Source: Aggregatilineales bacterium
Lineage (GTDB): Bacteria; Chloroflexota; Anaerolineae; Aggregatilineales; Phototrophicaceae
Assembly: GCA_030834905.1 (NCBI GenBank)
Contig: JAUQWZ010000028.1
Coordinates: 186,001 to 250,000 of the forward strand
DNA: 64,000 bases
Reading direction: 5' to 3'
Shown: positions 45,024 to 52,472 of the stretch, piece by piece
Numbering within the stretch: position 1 is the first letter of the stretch
How the letters are laid out: each line of letters begins with the position of its first letter
Notes under the pieces: generated by a model
The model's database searches: none
Told to the model about the DNA's origin: nothing
What the model saw: only the letters and a program-made list of their open reading frames with translations
Position numbers and translations under genes: made by a program

Positions 45024-46307
45024 TTACGGGTAAATTCCGCGCGTGATGACCGCATCGGCGACACGCCGGATGGCGAGGATTTGCGAGGCGGTACGCATAT
45101 CGACGTTGTACTCTTCGGCGACGCTCTCGGTCGCATAATAGCTGCGAACCATCGCGCGCTGAAGCTGGCGATAGACTTCTTCCGCATCCCAGAAGAATGC
45201 CTGCAAGTCCTGCACCCACTCGAAATACGACACTACCACGCCGCCGCCGTTCGCCAGGATATCGGGAACCACGTAGATACCGCGCTCGTTGAGGATGTCG
45301 TCTCCATCGGGGGTGGTCGGTCCGTTCGCCCCTTCGACAATCATCCTTGCCTGAATTTGGGCAGCGTTCTTGCCGGTGATCTGCCCTTCCATCGCGGCTG
45401 GAATCAGCACGTCGCAGGGCAGCGTCAGCAGTTCGTCGTTGGTCACAATATCGCCGCCAGCGTAACCGTTCAGGTCGCCATGCTCGGCAACAAAGTTCCG
45501 CATCAACGGCACATCCAGCCCGTTGGCATTGTAAACGCCGCCGGTGATGTCGCTGATGCCGACGATCTTAAACCCAAGTGAATGGGCGTAGGAAGCGGCG
45601 TTCGCGCCGACGTTGCCGAAGCCCTGCACCACCAGACGGATATCCTCTGGACGGACATTCCCCCAGCGTTTGAGCGCTTCTACCATGCAGATGATCACGC
45701 CGCGCCCGGTGGCTTCGTTGCGCCCCTGGCTGCCGCCAATGTTCAGCGGCTTGCCGGTGACAACTGCTGGCACCGAGTAGCCGACTGTCATGCTGTAGGT
45801 ATCCATAATCCATGCCATGACCTGCGGGTTGGTTCCCATGTCAGGGGCGGGGATGTCGGAATGAGGCGACATCAGCGGGATAAGTTCCGCCGCGTACCGC
45901 CGGGTGAGTGCTTCCAGTTCGCGCGGGCTGAGCGTCTTGGGATCAACCACGACGCCGCCTTTCGCGCCGCCGTAGGGAATGCCGGCGAGCGCGCACTTCC
46001 AGGTCATCCACATTGCCAGGGCGCGTACTTCATCCAGGTCTACCGCCAGGCTGTAGCGGATGCCACCCTTCGAGGGTCCCAGAACGGTGTTATGATGCAC
46101 CCGGTAGCCCGTGAACATCTCAATCCGACCATCATCCCGTTTCACCGGGAAATTGACGCTGAACTCTCGACGGGGATAGCGGAGAAACTCGATCACGCCT
46201 GCCGGTAAATCCAGGTAGTGTACGGCGCGATCATACTGCGATAAGGCTGTGTCAAATGGATTATTTGTCTGTTGTGCTGCAGATGCGGCGTTGTAAGCGA
46301 CCACCAT
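45024..46307 (-). CDS. gdhA: glutamate dehydrogenase (Glu/Leu/Phe/Val family)
   Basis: Interconverts glutamate and 2-oxoglutarate plus ammonia. 427 residues with the substrate site GPSKGGIRYSLAVD, WKCALAGIPYGGAKGGV (catalytic Lys), PAPDMGTNPQVMAW and the Rossmann motif VVQGFGNVGANAAS. Length and loop pattern fit the hexameric 45-kDa class; coenzyme preference is not read here. AAGGAG precedes the ATG, and a strong terminator follows. Upstream AT-rich stretch near 46362-46390 is the likely promoter. Confidence 0.95.
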   Translation of the reverse strand: MVVAYNAASAAQQTNNPFDTALSQYDRAVHYLDLPAGVIEFLRYPRREFSVNFPVKRDDGRIEMFTGYRVHHNTVLGPSKGGIRYSLAVDLDEVRALAMWMTWKCALAGIPYGGAKGGVVVDPKTLSPRELEALTRRYAAELIPLMSPHSDIPAPDMGTNPQVMAWIMDTYSMTVGYSVPAVVTGKPLNIGGSQGRNEATGRGVIICMVEALKRWGNVRPEDIRLVVQGFGNVGANAASYAHSLGFKIVGISDITGGVYNANGLDVPLMRNFVAEHGDLNGYAGGDIVTNDELLTLPCDVLIPAAMEGQITGKNAAQIQARMIVEGANGPTTPDGDDILNERGIYVVPDILANGGGVVVSYFEWVQDLQAFFWDAEEVYRQLQRAMVRSYYATESVAEEYNVDMRTASQILAIRRVADAVITRGIYP

Positions 46308-46591
46308 TCAATTTTTCTCCTTGCCCTGAATCGGGCATTGTGATCAGCATCGGAGGGATCGAAAGTTACTATTTTATATCCACAGTATAAGCGCAGTCAC
46401 CGTCATCTGGAAGTGAATATTTGATAAGCTTGTGCATAACTTACAAATTACAAGAGGAGCTACATGTGCATTATATACAAGATAAGTGGTTAGCTGATTT
46501 TGACTTGAGCGCAGCGCAGGGCTGTTTTCGGGGAATTATGCAGGATCGCGACGGGGATATCGTGTCGATTCAAGAAATAATGCGAGTTTGT

Positions 46592-46699
46592 GTAGGGACA
46601 CTATCATGCGATTTAACAATTAAGACGGGGATGTAGGGACACCATACATGGTGTCCGAAAGGTCGCCAAAAGGCGGACGCGACAATGTCGTGTCCCTAC
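46592..46699. repeat. GTAGGGAC element and solo edge (family A, copy 5)
   Basis: Complete element 46633-46699: left arm GTAGGGACACCATACATGGT-GTCC, right arm GGACGCGACAATGTCGTGTC-CCTAC, spacer of 18. The inner palindromes differ wholly between arms (CCATACATGG versus CGACAATGTCG), yet each is self-complementary. A separate truncated GTAGGGACACTATCATGCGA lies at 46592. It fills the right part of the 420-base gap between gdhA and the DMT gene; the left part (46308-46590) shows no gene, only the gdhA leader. Confidence 0.85.
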
Positions 46700-46727
46700 A
46701 ATTTCCCGCATCCAGTGATGGATCACA

Positions 46728-47669
46728 TTAGCCGTCGGTGACCTTCGCCCGCTTGTTGCCGAGCAGGATGAAGGCGATACCCGCCAGAATGATGGGCAGC
46801 GCGATCACGGCGCTTCCGGTGATCTGTTCGCCGCCTAACAGCACCCCCAGCAGCAGCGCGATCCCCGGATTGACGAAGCTGTAGCTGGTCGCCAGCGCCG
46901 GTGACACCGTATTCAGCAGATACATGTAGGCGGTCAGCGTCGCCAGCGAGCCAAGGGTGATCAGGTAGACCAGAGCAAGCAGCGCTCCTTCGGTTTGGAC
47001 GGCGGCGATCTGCTCGCCGCGCAGCAGCCCGATGACCAGCAGGATCGCACCGCCCGCCAGCATTTCGGCAGCGTTGCCCATCGCGCCCTTTGGCATGTCA
47101 AGGTGCTTCATCCACACCGAGCCGAGCGCCCAGCTTGCCGTCGCGAACAGCACCAGCACGACGCCCAGCGGGTTCGCCTGCAGGTTCCCTTCCAGACTTA
47201 ACACCGCCACGCCAGCAATTCCCAGCCCTACACCGATCCAGTCCCAGCGGGTGGGAAAGTTTCGCCACAGCATAGCGAAGATGATCGCCCACAGCGGTGA
47301 TGCCGCCACCAGCGTCGCGGCAAGCCCCGACGAAATCGACTGTTCCGCCAGCGCCACGCTGCCCATCCCGCCGACCAGCAGCAGCAGCCCGACAATCGCC
47401 GCGCTGCGCCACTGTCTCAGCGTCGGCATCGGCGCGCCGCGCAGACGCAGAAAGGCGAACAGCAGCCCGCCGGCAATCACAAAACGAATGCCCATCATCA
47501 GGTAAGGCGGGAAGCTCTCCAGCGCGAACCGGATCGCCAGATAGGTTGTCCCCCAGACAATATAGACGGTCAGCAGCGATACGATGATCCAGAATCGCTT
47601 GCTGGTCGCCAGCGTCACGGTATTTTGCGACGTCACTGCGCCGGGCGCGGCAATACGCTCAGTAGCCAT
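46728..47669 (-). CDS. EamA/DMT-family transporter
   Basis: 313 residues from ATG 47669. Ten TM helices in two EamA repeats (about 20-150 and 160-305); first repeat VYIVWGTTYLAIRFALESFP, second WALGSVWMKHLDMPKGAMG. These exporters move amino acids or related metabolites. The Lrp/AsnC regulator is divergent 121 bases away, so amino-acid-responsive control is likely. AGAAGAGA precedes the start. Confidence 0.9.
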   Translation of the reverse strand: MATERIAAPGAVTSQNTVTLATSKRFWIIVSLLTVYIVWGTTYLAIRFALESFPPYLMMGIRFVIAGGLLFAFLRLRGAPMPTLRQWRSAAIVGLLLLVGGMGSVALAEQSISSGLAATLVAASPLWAIIFAMLWRNFPTRWDWIGVGLGIAGVAVLSLEGNLQANPLGVVLVLFATASWALGSVWMKHLDMPKGAMGNAAEMLAGGAILLVIGLLRGEQIAAVQTEGALLALVYLITLGSLATLTAYMYLLNTVSPALATSYSFVNPGIALLLGVLLGGEQITGSAVIALPIILAGIAFILLGNKRAKVTDG

Positions 47670-47790
47670 TAGCTTCTCTTCTGTGTGTAACCAGACCACC
47701 AACATCTTATGCCGTTTTGAAGCGACTTGACAGTCGATATCAAAATGGTTTATGTATAAAGAGCATGATGAACAAAGGTAAACAGCCAGA

Positions 47791-48255
47791 ATGACTTTAC
47801 AAATCGACGCTGTTGGCTGGAAGATTTTGGAACTGCTTCAGGAGAACGCGCGGCTGTCGTACCGCGAGATTGGTGAAGCCGTCGGATTGACCGCCCCCGC
47901 CGTTGCCGAGCGCGTCCGCCGCATGGAAGACGCGGGTATTGTGAAAGGCTATCACGCCGAAGTTGACCTGAACAAAGCCGGGCTGCCCATTCAGGCGTTT
48001 GTGCTGATCACCAACAGCGCGACGCAGGCGCTGCGTTTTCGCGCCAGCGTCCACGACTTTCCCGAAGTCACCGAGTGCTACTGCATCACCGGCAGCGAGT
48101 CCTACATCGTCAAGGTCGCCGTCACCTCGGTGCCGCGTCTGGAGCAGCTTCTGATGGAGCTAAAGCCGTTTGGCGAGGTGCGCACCTGCCTCGTGCTCTC
48201 CAGCCAGCTCACCCGCCGCACCATCCACCCGGAAACCCTGCGCGTGGTGGAGTAG
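47791..48255 (+). CDS. Lrp/AsnC family transcriptional regulator
   Basis: 154 residues. Winged HTH ILELLQENARLSYREIGEAV (about 10-29) plus LTAPAVAERVRRMEDAGIVKGY, then the RAM ligand domain with FPEVTECYCITGSESYIVKV. It should control the divergent DMT exporter and sense an amino acid. Separate promoter in the shared gap. Confidence 0.94.
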   Translation: MTLQIDAVGWKILELLQENARLSYREIGEAVGLTAPAVAERVRRMEDAGIVKGYHAEVDLNKAGLPIQAFVLITNSATQALRFRASVHDFPEVTECYCITGSESYIVKVAVTSVPRLEQLLMELKPFGEVRTCLVLSSQLTRRTIHPETLRVVE

Positions 48256-48313
48256 AACCCGTCGCCAGCAGCTATAAATGCTATAATTGCGATCAAGAGC
48301 GACGGGCAGAACG

Positions 48314-48525
48314 ATGCACATTTTTAGGCTAGACGACGCAACAGCCAATCTTGACGAGCTGATTGAAGATGCAGTGAAGGATGAAACCATCCTGATCATG
48401 GACGAACAGCAGCGGATCGTGCAGCTTTCGCCGGTAACATCCAATCAAAAAGCGCGGAAGGTACGTTCACCATGGCAGACGACTTCGATGCGCCGCTCAC
48501 CGATTTTGACGAGTACACACGATGA
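48314..48525 (+). pseudogene. frameshifted Phd/YefM-like antitoxin
   Basis: The first frame encodes MHIFRLDDATANLDELIEDA and MDEQQRIVQLSPV, a short Phd/YefM-type antitoxin. After the A-run near 48451-48456 this frame drifts into nonsense; the +2 frame instead continues SAEGTFTMADDFDAPLTDF with DEYTR and a stop that overlaps the next ATG as ATGA. The MADDFDAPL ending is the usual antitoxin C-terminus, so a single small indel has split the gene. A TATAAT box lies at 48282-48287. Confidence 0.75.
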
Positions 48526-48557
48526 AGCTGCTCCTCGATACACATACCTTTTGGTGA
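48522..48557 (+). pseudogene. truncated PIN-domain toxin remnant
   Basis: ATG overlapping the antitoxin stop starts MKLLLDTHTFW and then stops: the first 11 residues of a VapC/PIN toxin (normally MKLLLDTHTFLW). No further PIN sequence is visible downstream. The toxin is gone; the module is dead. The rest to 48785 holds no gene; a TATAAT at 48746-48751 may drive the AraC-type gene. Confidence 0.75.
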
Positions 48558-48785
48558 TTATCCCCTCATTGCACGGATATAGGGATAACCGTTGAGGGAA
48601 TACGTGTGGTCAGGGTATAAGAGCGTTTAATCTTAATAAATTGGTGAAGTTTTCTCACTGTGTTTCGATCCCATCCTCTTCCCACCAAATAAGCTCCAAC
48701 AAAAAGATGCGGAATTTTTTCAATCGGATACAGGGACAATGCGTTTATAATGTGGATTGCTGAGTCGCTAGAGTGAGATGGTTGA

Positions 48786-49640
48786 ATGCTCCATCAACCG
48801 ACCTATGCACCGGTGCCCATGTTGGCAGCAGATGTGAACTGCTTTTGGGCGCTTGAGCAAGACCAGAAAAGCTATAATCGTGAGGTCTACCTCCCTGATG
48901 CCTACGTCGAAGTGATCATCAATGTGGGCGCGCCACTGACGTTGGAGAGCGAACGCGGAATGCTCGAACTCCCACGGGCATTTGTTAACCCCCTTCAAAA
49001 TAAGCCGCTTCGGATTCGCGCTGCTGGTTTCTGCCAGATGATTTCGATGCAGTTGTATCCCTGGGCGGTCAAGCCGATCTTGAATATTGATGCTGATCCA
49101 TCTACTGTGCATGTAATCGGCCTTGATGCAGATTGGCAGCGTTTTGCGGATGATCTGACGCAGATTGTCGCGCATCGAGGGTATGGAGAAGCCATCGACT
49201 GCTATCAGGAATTTGTCTGCAAAACTGCTTATCGGCATAAGCACGATCTCATGCTCATCCGCACTGCCGGACATTTACTGCATCGCTCTCATGGTCAAAT
49301 CCGCATGGCAGACCTTGCCGCACAGAGCTACCTGTCGTCCAGCCAATTTGAGCGACAGTTCAAACAGTACACGGCTGTTTCGCCTAAAGCGTATGCCCGG
49401 ATTGTTCGCTTTGGTAGCCTCCAAGCCGCATTACTCGTGAATCCATCCATCCGATTAGCGGATCTGGCGGATGTCTATGGCTACAGTGACCCGGCGCACC
49501 TGATCCGCGAATTTAAGTCTTTTGCAGACTGTACACCACGCGATTTCGCTGCTACTGCACCGACCTATTTTGAACTTCGGCAGCATGAAGATTGGTGCGA
49601 TTTCATGAAGCAGTATTTTAGCTTACCTAACGCTGGGTGA
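48786..49640 (+). CDS. AraC-family transcriptional regulator
   Basis: 284 residues. N-terminal part (1-160) with EVYLPDAYVEVIINVGAPL and FVNPLQNKPLRIRAAGFCQ resembles the DUF6597-type ligand domain; C-terminal pair of HTH motifs with RMADLAAQSYLSSSQFERQF and IRLADLADVYGYSDPAHLIR then EFKSFADCTPRDF. Codon use is less GC-rich than the neighbours. Adjacent downstream gene is a DHFR-like reductase, perhaps its target. Confidence 0.9.
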   Translation: MLHQPTYAPVPMLAADVNCFWALEQDQKSYNREVYLPDAYVEVIINVGAPLTLESERGMLELPRAFVNPLQNKPLRIRAAGFCQMISMQLYPWAVKPILNIDADPSTVHVIGLDADWQRFADDLTQIVAHRGYGEAIDCYQEFVCKTAYRHKHDLMLIRTAGHLLHRSHGQIRMADLAAQSYLSSSQFERQFKQYTAVSPKAYARIVRFGSLQAALLVNPSIRLADLADVYGYSDPAHLIREFKSFADCTPRDFAATAPTYFELRQHEDWCDFMKQYFSLPNAG

Positions 49641-49777
49641 GAGAATAAAGCCTCTCAACACTGTCGTGATCCCGGAAACCTGGACAGGAGAGAATGAAGA
49701 ACCATGAAACTGGTAACCAATCACGTTCTGACGCCAACATCGTCCGACGACCAATCCATCGCTCGAGGAGAATCACG

Positions 49778-50386
49778 ATGAGAGAGCTCATGATCGACCT
49801 CGGCACCACCCTGGACGGCTACGCGTCGGGGGAGGGCTGGCCCGGCTGGTGGGGTCTCGAAGGACCGGAGTACCTCGCCTGGGTCAGCGAGCAACCACCG
49901 GTGACGTACCTAATGGGCGCGAACACGTACCGGCTGATGTCCAGCTTCGCCGACGGCTCTCCGCCGACGGGAACCGCCGAGATGGAGGCAGAGGAGGAGG
50001 CAAGTGTCGACGAGCTCACGCGAACGCCGAAGGTGGTGTTCTCCGCCTCGCTCGAGGAACCCCTCACGTGGGCAAACACGACCCTCGTGCGCGGCGACGC
50101 TGTGCAGGCGGTCCGGGCGATGAAGGAGGAAGGCTCCGGCATCCTCAGCACGCTCGGCAGCGTCAGCCTGTGCCGCTCGCTGCTCAAGGCGGGTCTTGTA
50201 GACCGTTTCCGGGTGGTCGTCTTTCCCGTGATCACCGGTGCCACCGGCGCGGAACGCATCTACGACGGCTATCCCGACGTCGCGCTCGACATGGTTAGCA
50301 CCCGAACGTTCGACGGCAGGATCCAGCTGCTGGAGGGCGTCCCCAGAGTACTTGCCGGTCCGCCGGGCGTGAACAACGCTTCCTGA
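49778..50386 (+). CDS. RibD-C/dihydrofolate-reductase-like protein
   Basis: 202 residues from ATG 49778, with CGAGGAGA upstream. RELMIDLGTTLDGYASGEGW begins the RibD C-terminal/DHFR-like fold; YLMGANTYRLM, PKVVFSASLEEPLTWANTTL and GSVSLCRSLLKAGLVDRFRV follow. Family members reduce pteridine- or riboflavin-type substrates; most are uncharacterised. The gene is rich in GAG/CTC/CGA-type codons and differs from both the AraC gene and the local average, suggesting transfer, perhaps from an actinobacterium. Confidence 0.85.
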   Translation: MRELMIDLGTTLDGYASGEGWPGWWGLEGPEYLAWVSEQPPVTYLMGANTYRLMSSFADGSPPTGTAEMEAEEEASVDELTRTPKVVFSASLEEPLTWANTTLVRGDAVQAVRAMKEEGSGILSTLGSVSLCRSLLKAGLVDRFRVVVFPVITGATGAERIYDGYPDVALDMVSTRTFDGRIQLLEGVPRVLAGPPGVNNAS

Positions 50387-51024
50387 AGTCAGGGAGCCTC
50401 TCCACAGATATTCATCTGTGTAAGCTGACTTACCTCGTATTTCAGACTGATTGGAGTGTTAATGCAGGTCGGGCAGTCCGCAACCCCCACGAAGCATATG
50501 ATCTGACGCGATCCTTTTGACCAAATGCTCGTCGCTCAAGCACAGTCGCGATCACTAGTCAGGACGAAGTGCTGGATGCGTACAACGTAACAAGATTGTG
50601 GTAAAAGGCGAGGCGCACCATCTGTCTGTGCGCCCCCTCACTTACATCTCTCCCTATTTCTTCGCGCCGTTGCGCCGCTTCTTACCACTGCCGTTCGGGC
50701 TGGCGGCGACAGGATGGTAGTGCGTGCCGCCGCACCATCCGCCCGGAACCCCTTCTTTGTACAGCTTCACTTGGATGTCTCGTGCTTCACCAGGCCAGAA
50801 GTGGCTACGGCATCAGTCCAAGACATCACCAAGTAGTTGCCGATTGGGTTAGTGGCCATACTGCTTGGTGTAGTTAACTACCAAAATGAGATCAGTGGTT
50901 CTGCCTATAGAGGTATAGTGTGAAGACAGGATCACAAGTGAGTTAAAATAGACTCGGTGAGTGGATAGCCTCTTAGTTATGAGGGCTATCCATTCACGTT
51001 AGGCAATAGATTAGGAACAAGAAA
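50387..51024. other. intergenic region with decayed sequence
   Basis: No intact gene. It holds the duplicated uvrA tail at 50632-50735 (listed separately), a hairpin GGCGCAC...GTGCGCC at about 50611-50633, and, on the minus strand from about 50930 to 50750, open pieces in different frames (DLILVVNYTKQYG, then NPIGNYLVMSWTDAVATSG, then IQVKLYKEGVPGGWCGG) that look like one broken gene leading into the uvrA-like tail. Confidence 0.5.
50632..50735 (-). pseudogene. duplicated 3' end of uvrA
   Basis: On the minus strand the frame ends [20 protein letters not shown] then AKK and a stop, close to the UvrA C-terminus [14 protein letters not shown] plus [10 protein letters not shown]. About 50 bases across the stop codon and just beyond it (50634-50684 versus 52454-52503) are almost identical. 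The two copies are direct repeats about 1.8 kb apart and flank the tandem-duplicated gene and a methyltransferase. Confidence 0.75.
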
Positions 51025-51477
51025 ATGGCGAATGAACAACAAAACAACGACCCAAATGACGATTTCGTTGGGTCGATTGTACACACTTATCCAGTAAGCG
51101 GGGGAAACACGCTCCCCCACGCAGCTGAAATGACCAGGATCATGCTGCCTGCGATTCAACGGTGTTGGGACTTACTCTCTGTGGAAGAACGCGAACCCAA
51201 CCGATTCACAGAATATATGGTCATAACGGTGGTTTTTGCTGGGTCGATTGTACACACTTATCCAGTGAGCGGGGGGGGGAACACGCTCCCCCACGCAGCT
51301 GAAATGACCAGGATCATGCTGCCTGCGATTCAACGATGTTGGGACTTACTCTCTGAGGAGGAACGCGAACCCAACCGATTTACAGAATATATGGTCATAA
51401 CAGTGGTTTTCGCTACGAAAGCCTTTTTAGCGCAACAATCAAATAAACCTCAAAATAGTAGTGACGCCAACGGTTAG
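51025..51477 (+). CDS. hypothetical protein with internal tandem duplication
   Basis: 150 residues. After MANEQQNNDPNDDFV the protein is two near-identical copies of a 57-58-residue unit (GSIVHTYPVSGG ... HAAEMTRIMLPAIQRCWDLL ... FTEYMVITVVFA), then a tail TKAFLAQQSNKPQNSSDANG. The units are soluble and partly helical. No family recognised. The second unit is one residue longer, from a longer G run. The 5' region has an AT-rich stretch but no clear ribosome site beyond AGGAACAAG. Confidence 0.65.
   Translation: MANEQQNNDPNDDFVGSIVHTYPVSGGNTLPHAAEMTRIMLPAIQRCWDLLSVEEREPNRFTEYMVITVVFAGSIVHTYPVSGGGNTLPHAAEMTRIMLPAIQRCWDLLSEEEREPNRFTEYMVITVVFATKAFLAQQSNKPQNSSDANG
51069..51413 (+). repeat. tandem 171/174-base direct duplication
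   Basis: Copies at 51069-51239 and 51240-51413 share almost every base; differences are a few third-position changes and a G run of five versus eight or nine. Because the extra bases number three, the frame is kept. Confidence 0.9.
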
Positions 51478-51523
51478 AAATTCGTCTACTACTTCAATTG
51501 AAAGCCCCTACAAAAATCTCCTC

Positions 51524-52330
51524 TTACCGTCTGCCGCGTATTGCCCAGGCGCGAGCGATCAGCGGAATCGAACCATCCGGCGCAAAAGGCAGTCCAGCCC
51601 GAATGGACTCTTGCAGGGCGGCTCGCTGGTCTTCCGTCAGCGATTGCACATAGTTTGGCGCGGGACCTACCCCACCGAGAAAGGGCGACCAAAAGTCGTC
51701 AAAATCCCTGAAATGTGTCGGCACGTCAATGGAACGGACTTGAATGTCGTCCAGATGGGCATTTTCGAACAACTCTGTCAGACCCGGAGGATTGGATATC
51801 GAAAAGCGCCGCCCCTCATCCAGTTCAACGGCTCTGGGATCAAGCGCTGCCGCCGCGCTCCAGAAGTGGCGCATGAACTGCATGTTCTCGGCATAATCCC
51901 ACACATAGACGGCTGCCATGCCCCCCGGTCTGACTGCCCTCGCCATCTCGTCAATCGCACGCTGCGGCGCGGCGACATGAGTGATCACCAGCCCTGACAC
52001 CGCCACATCAAAGGATTCGTGCTTCACCGGCAGTGCCTGGATGTCGCCGACGGCAATCGCAGCGCGTGGATCGTCTATATTGTCTTTAGCCATAGCCGCA
52101 AAGCGGTCAGAGCCATCAATCCCGCTTACCCAGGCAGGAGCCATCTGCTGAAGAATCGTCTGGATCAGCGCGCCCGTTCCACAGCCTGCATCCAGCCAGC
52201 GGCTTTCAGGGGAAACGTTGAGCCAGCGCATGAATTCTTTAGCTACCAACCGGCTCCAGCGCCCGACGTAAGCTTCATAGGCGGCACCGCTTGTCCACAG
52301 GTTGGTCTGCGGGGCTTGTTTGCTGCTCAT
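51524..52330 (-). CDS. class I SAM-dependent methyltransferase
   Basis: 268 residues. Motif I LDAGCGTGALIQTIL (about 46-60), GIDGSDRFAAMAKDN, VGDIQALPVKHESFDVAV and MARAVRPGGMAAVYVWDY. Belongs to the Methyltransf_11/25 group acting on unknown small molecules. Downstream of uvrA on the same strand but beyond its terminator, so separately expressed. Confidence 0.88.
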   Translation of the reverse strand: MSSKQAPQTNLWTSGAAYEAYVGRWSRLVAKEFMRWLNVSPESRWLDAGCGTGALIQTILQQMAPAWVSGIDGSDRFAAMAKDNIDDPRAAIAVGDIQALPVKHESFDVAVSGLVITHVAAPQRAIDEMARAVRPGGMAAVYVWDYAENMQFMRHFWSAAAALDPRAVELDEGRRFSISNPPGLTELFENAHLDDIQVRSIDVPTHFRDFDDFWSPFLGGVGPAPNYVQSLTEDQRAALQESIRAGLPFAPDGSIPLIARAWAIRGRR

Positions 52331-52424
52331 GTGTTTTCTCCGACTAGACTAAAGTGATTGTATACCTGTCGGCAAAAGCGCGATAGCGAGGGAGAAACTG
52401 GTGTGTTTAAAATCAGTGGATCAA

Positions 52425-52456
52425 CAAAAAAAGGGACGAACCGATGGGTTCGCCCC
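52425..52456 (-). terminator. rho-independent terminator of uvrA
   Basis: Minus-strand stem GGGGCGAACC-CATC-GGTTCGTCCC followed by TTTTTTT, 16 bases after the uvrA stop. Confidence 0.9.
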
Positions 52457-52472
52457 TCACTTACATCTCTCC

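Noticed and set aside
46421..46636. 71-codon frame in the gdhA-DMT gap
   Set aside because: It runs into family A repeat sequence and has no ribosome site or family match.
48287..48595. Uninterrupted 102-codon frame over the antitoxin remnant
   Set aside because: After about residue 50 it is out of the antitoxin frame; the real C-terminus (MADDFDAPL) is in another frame.
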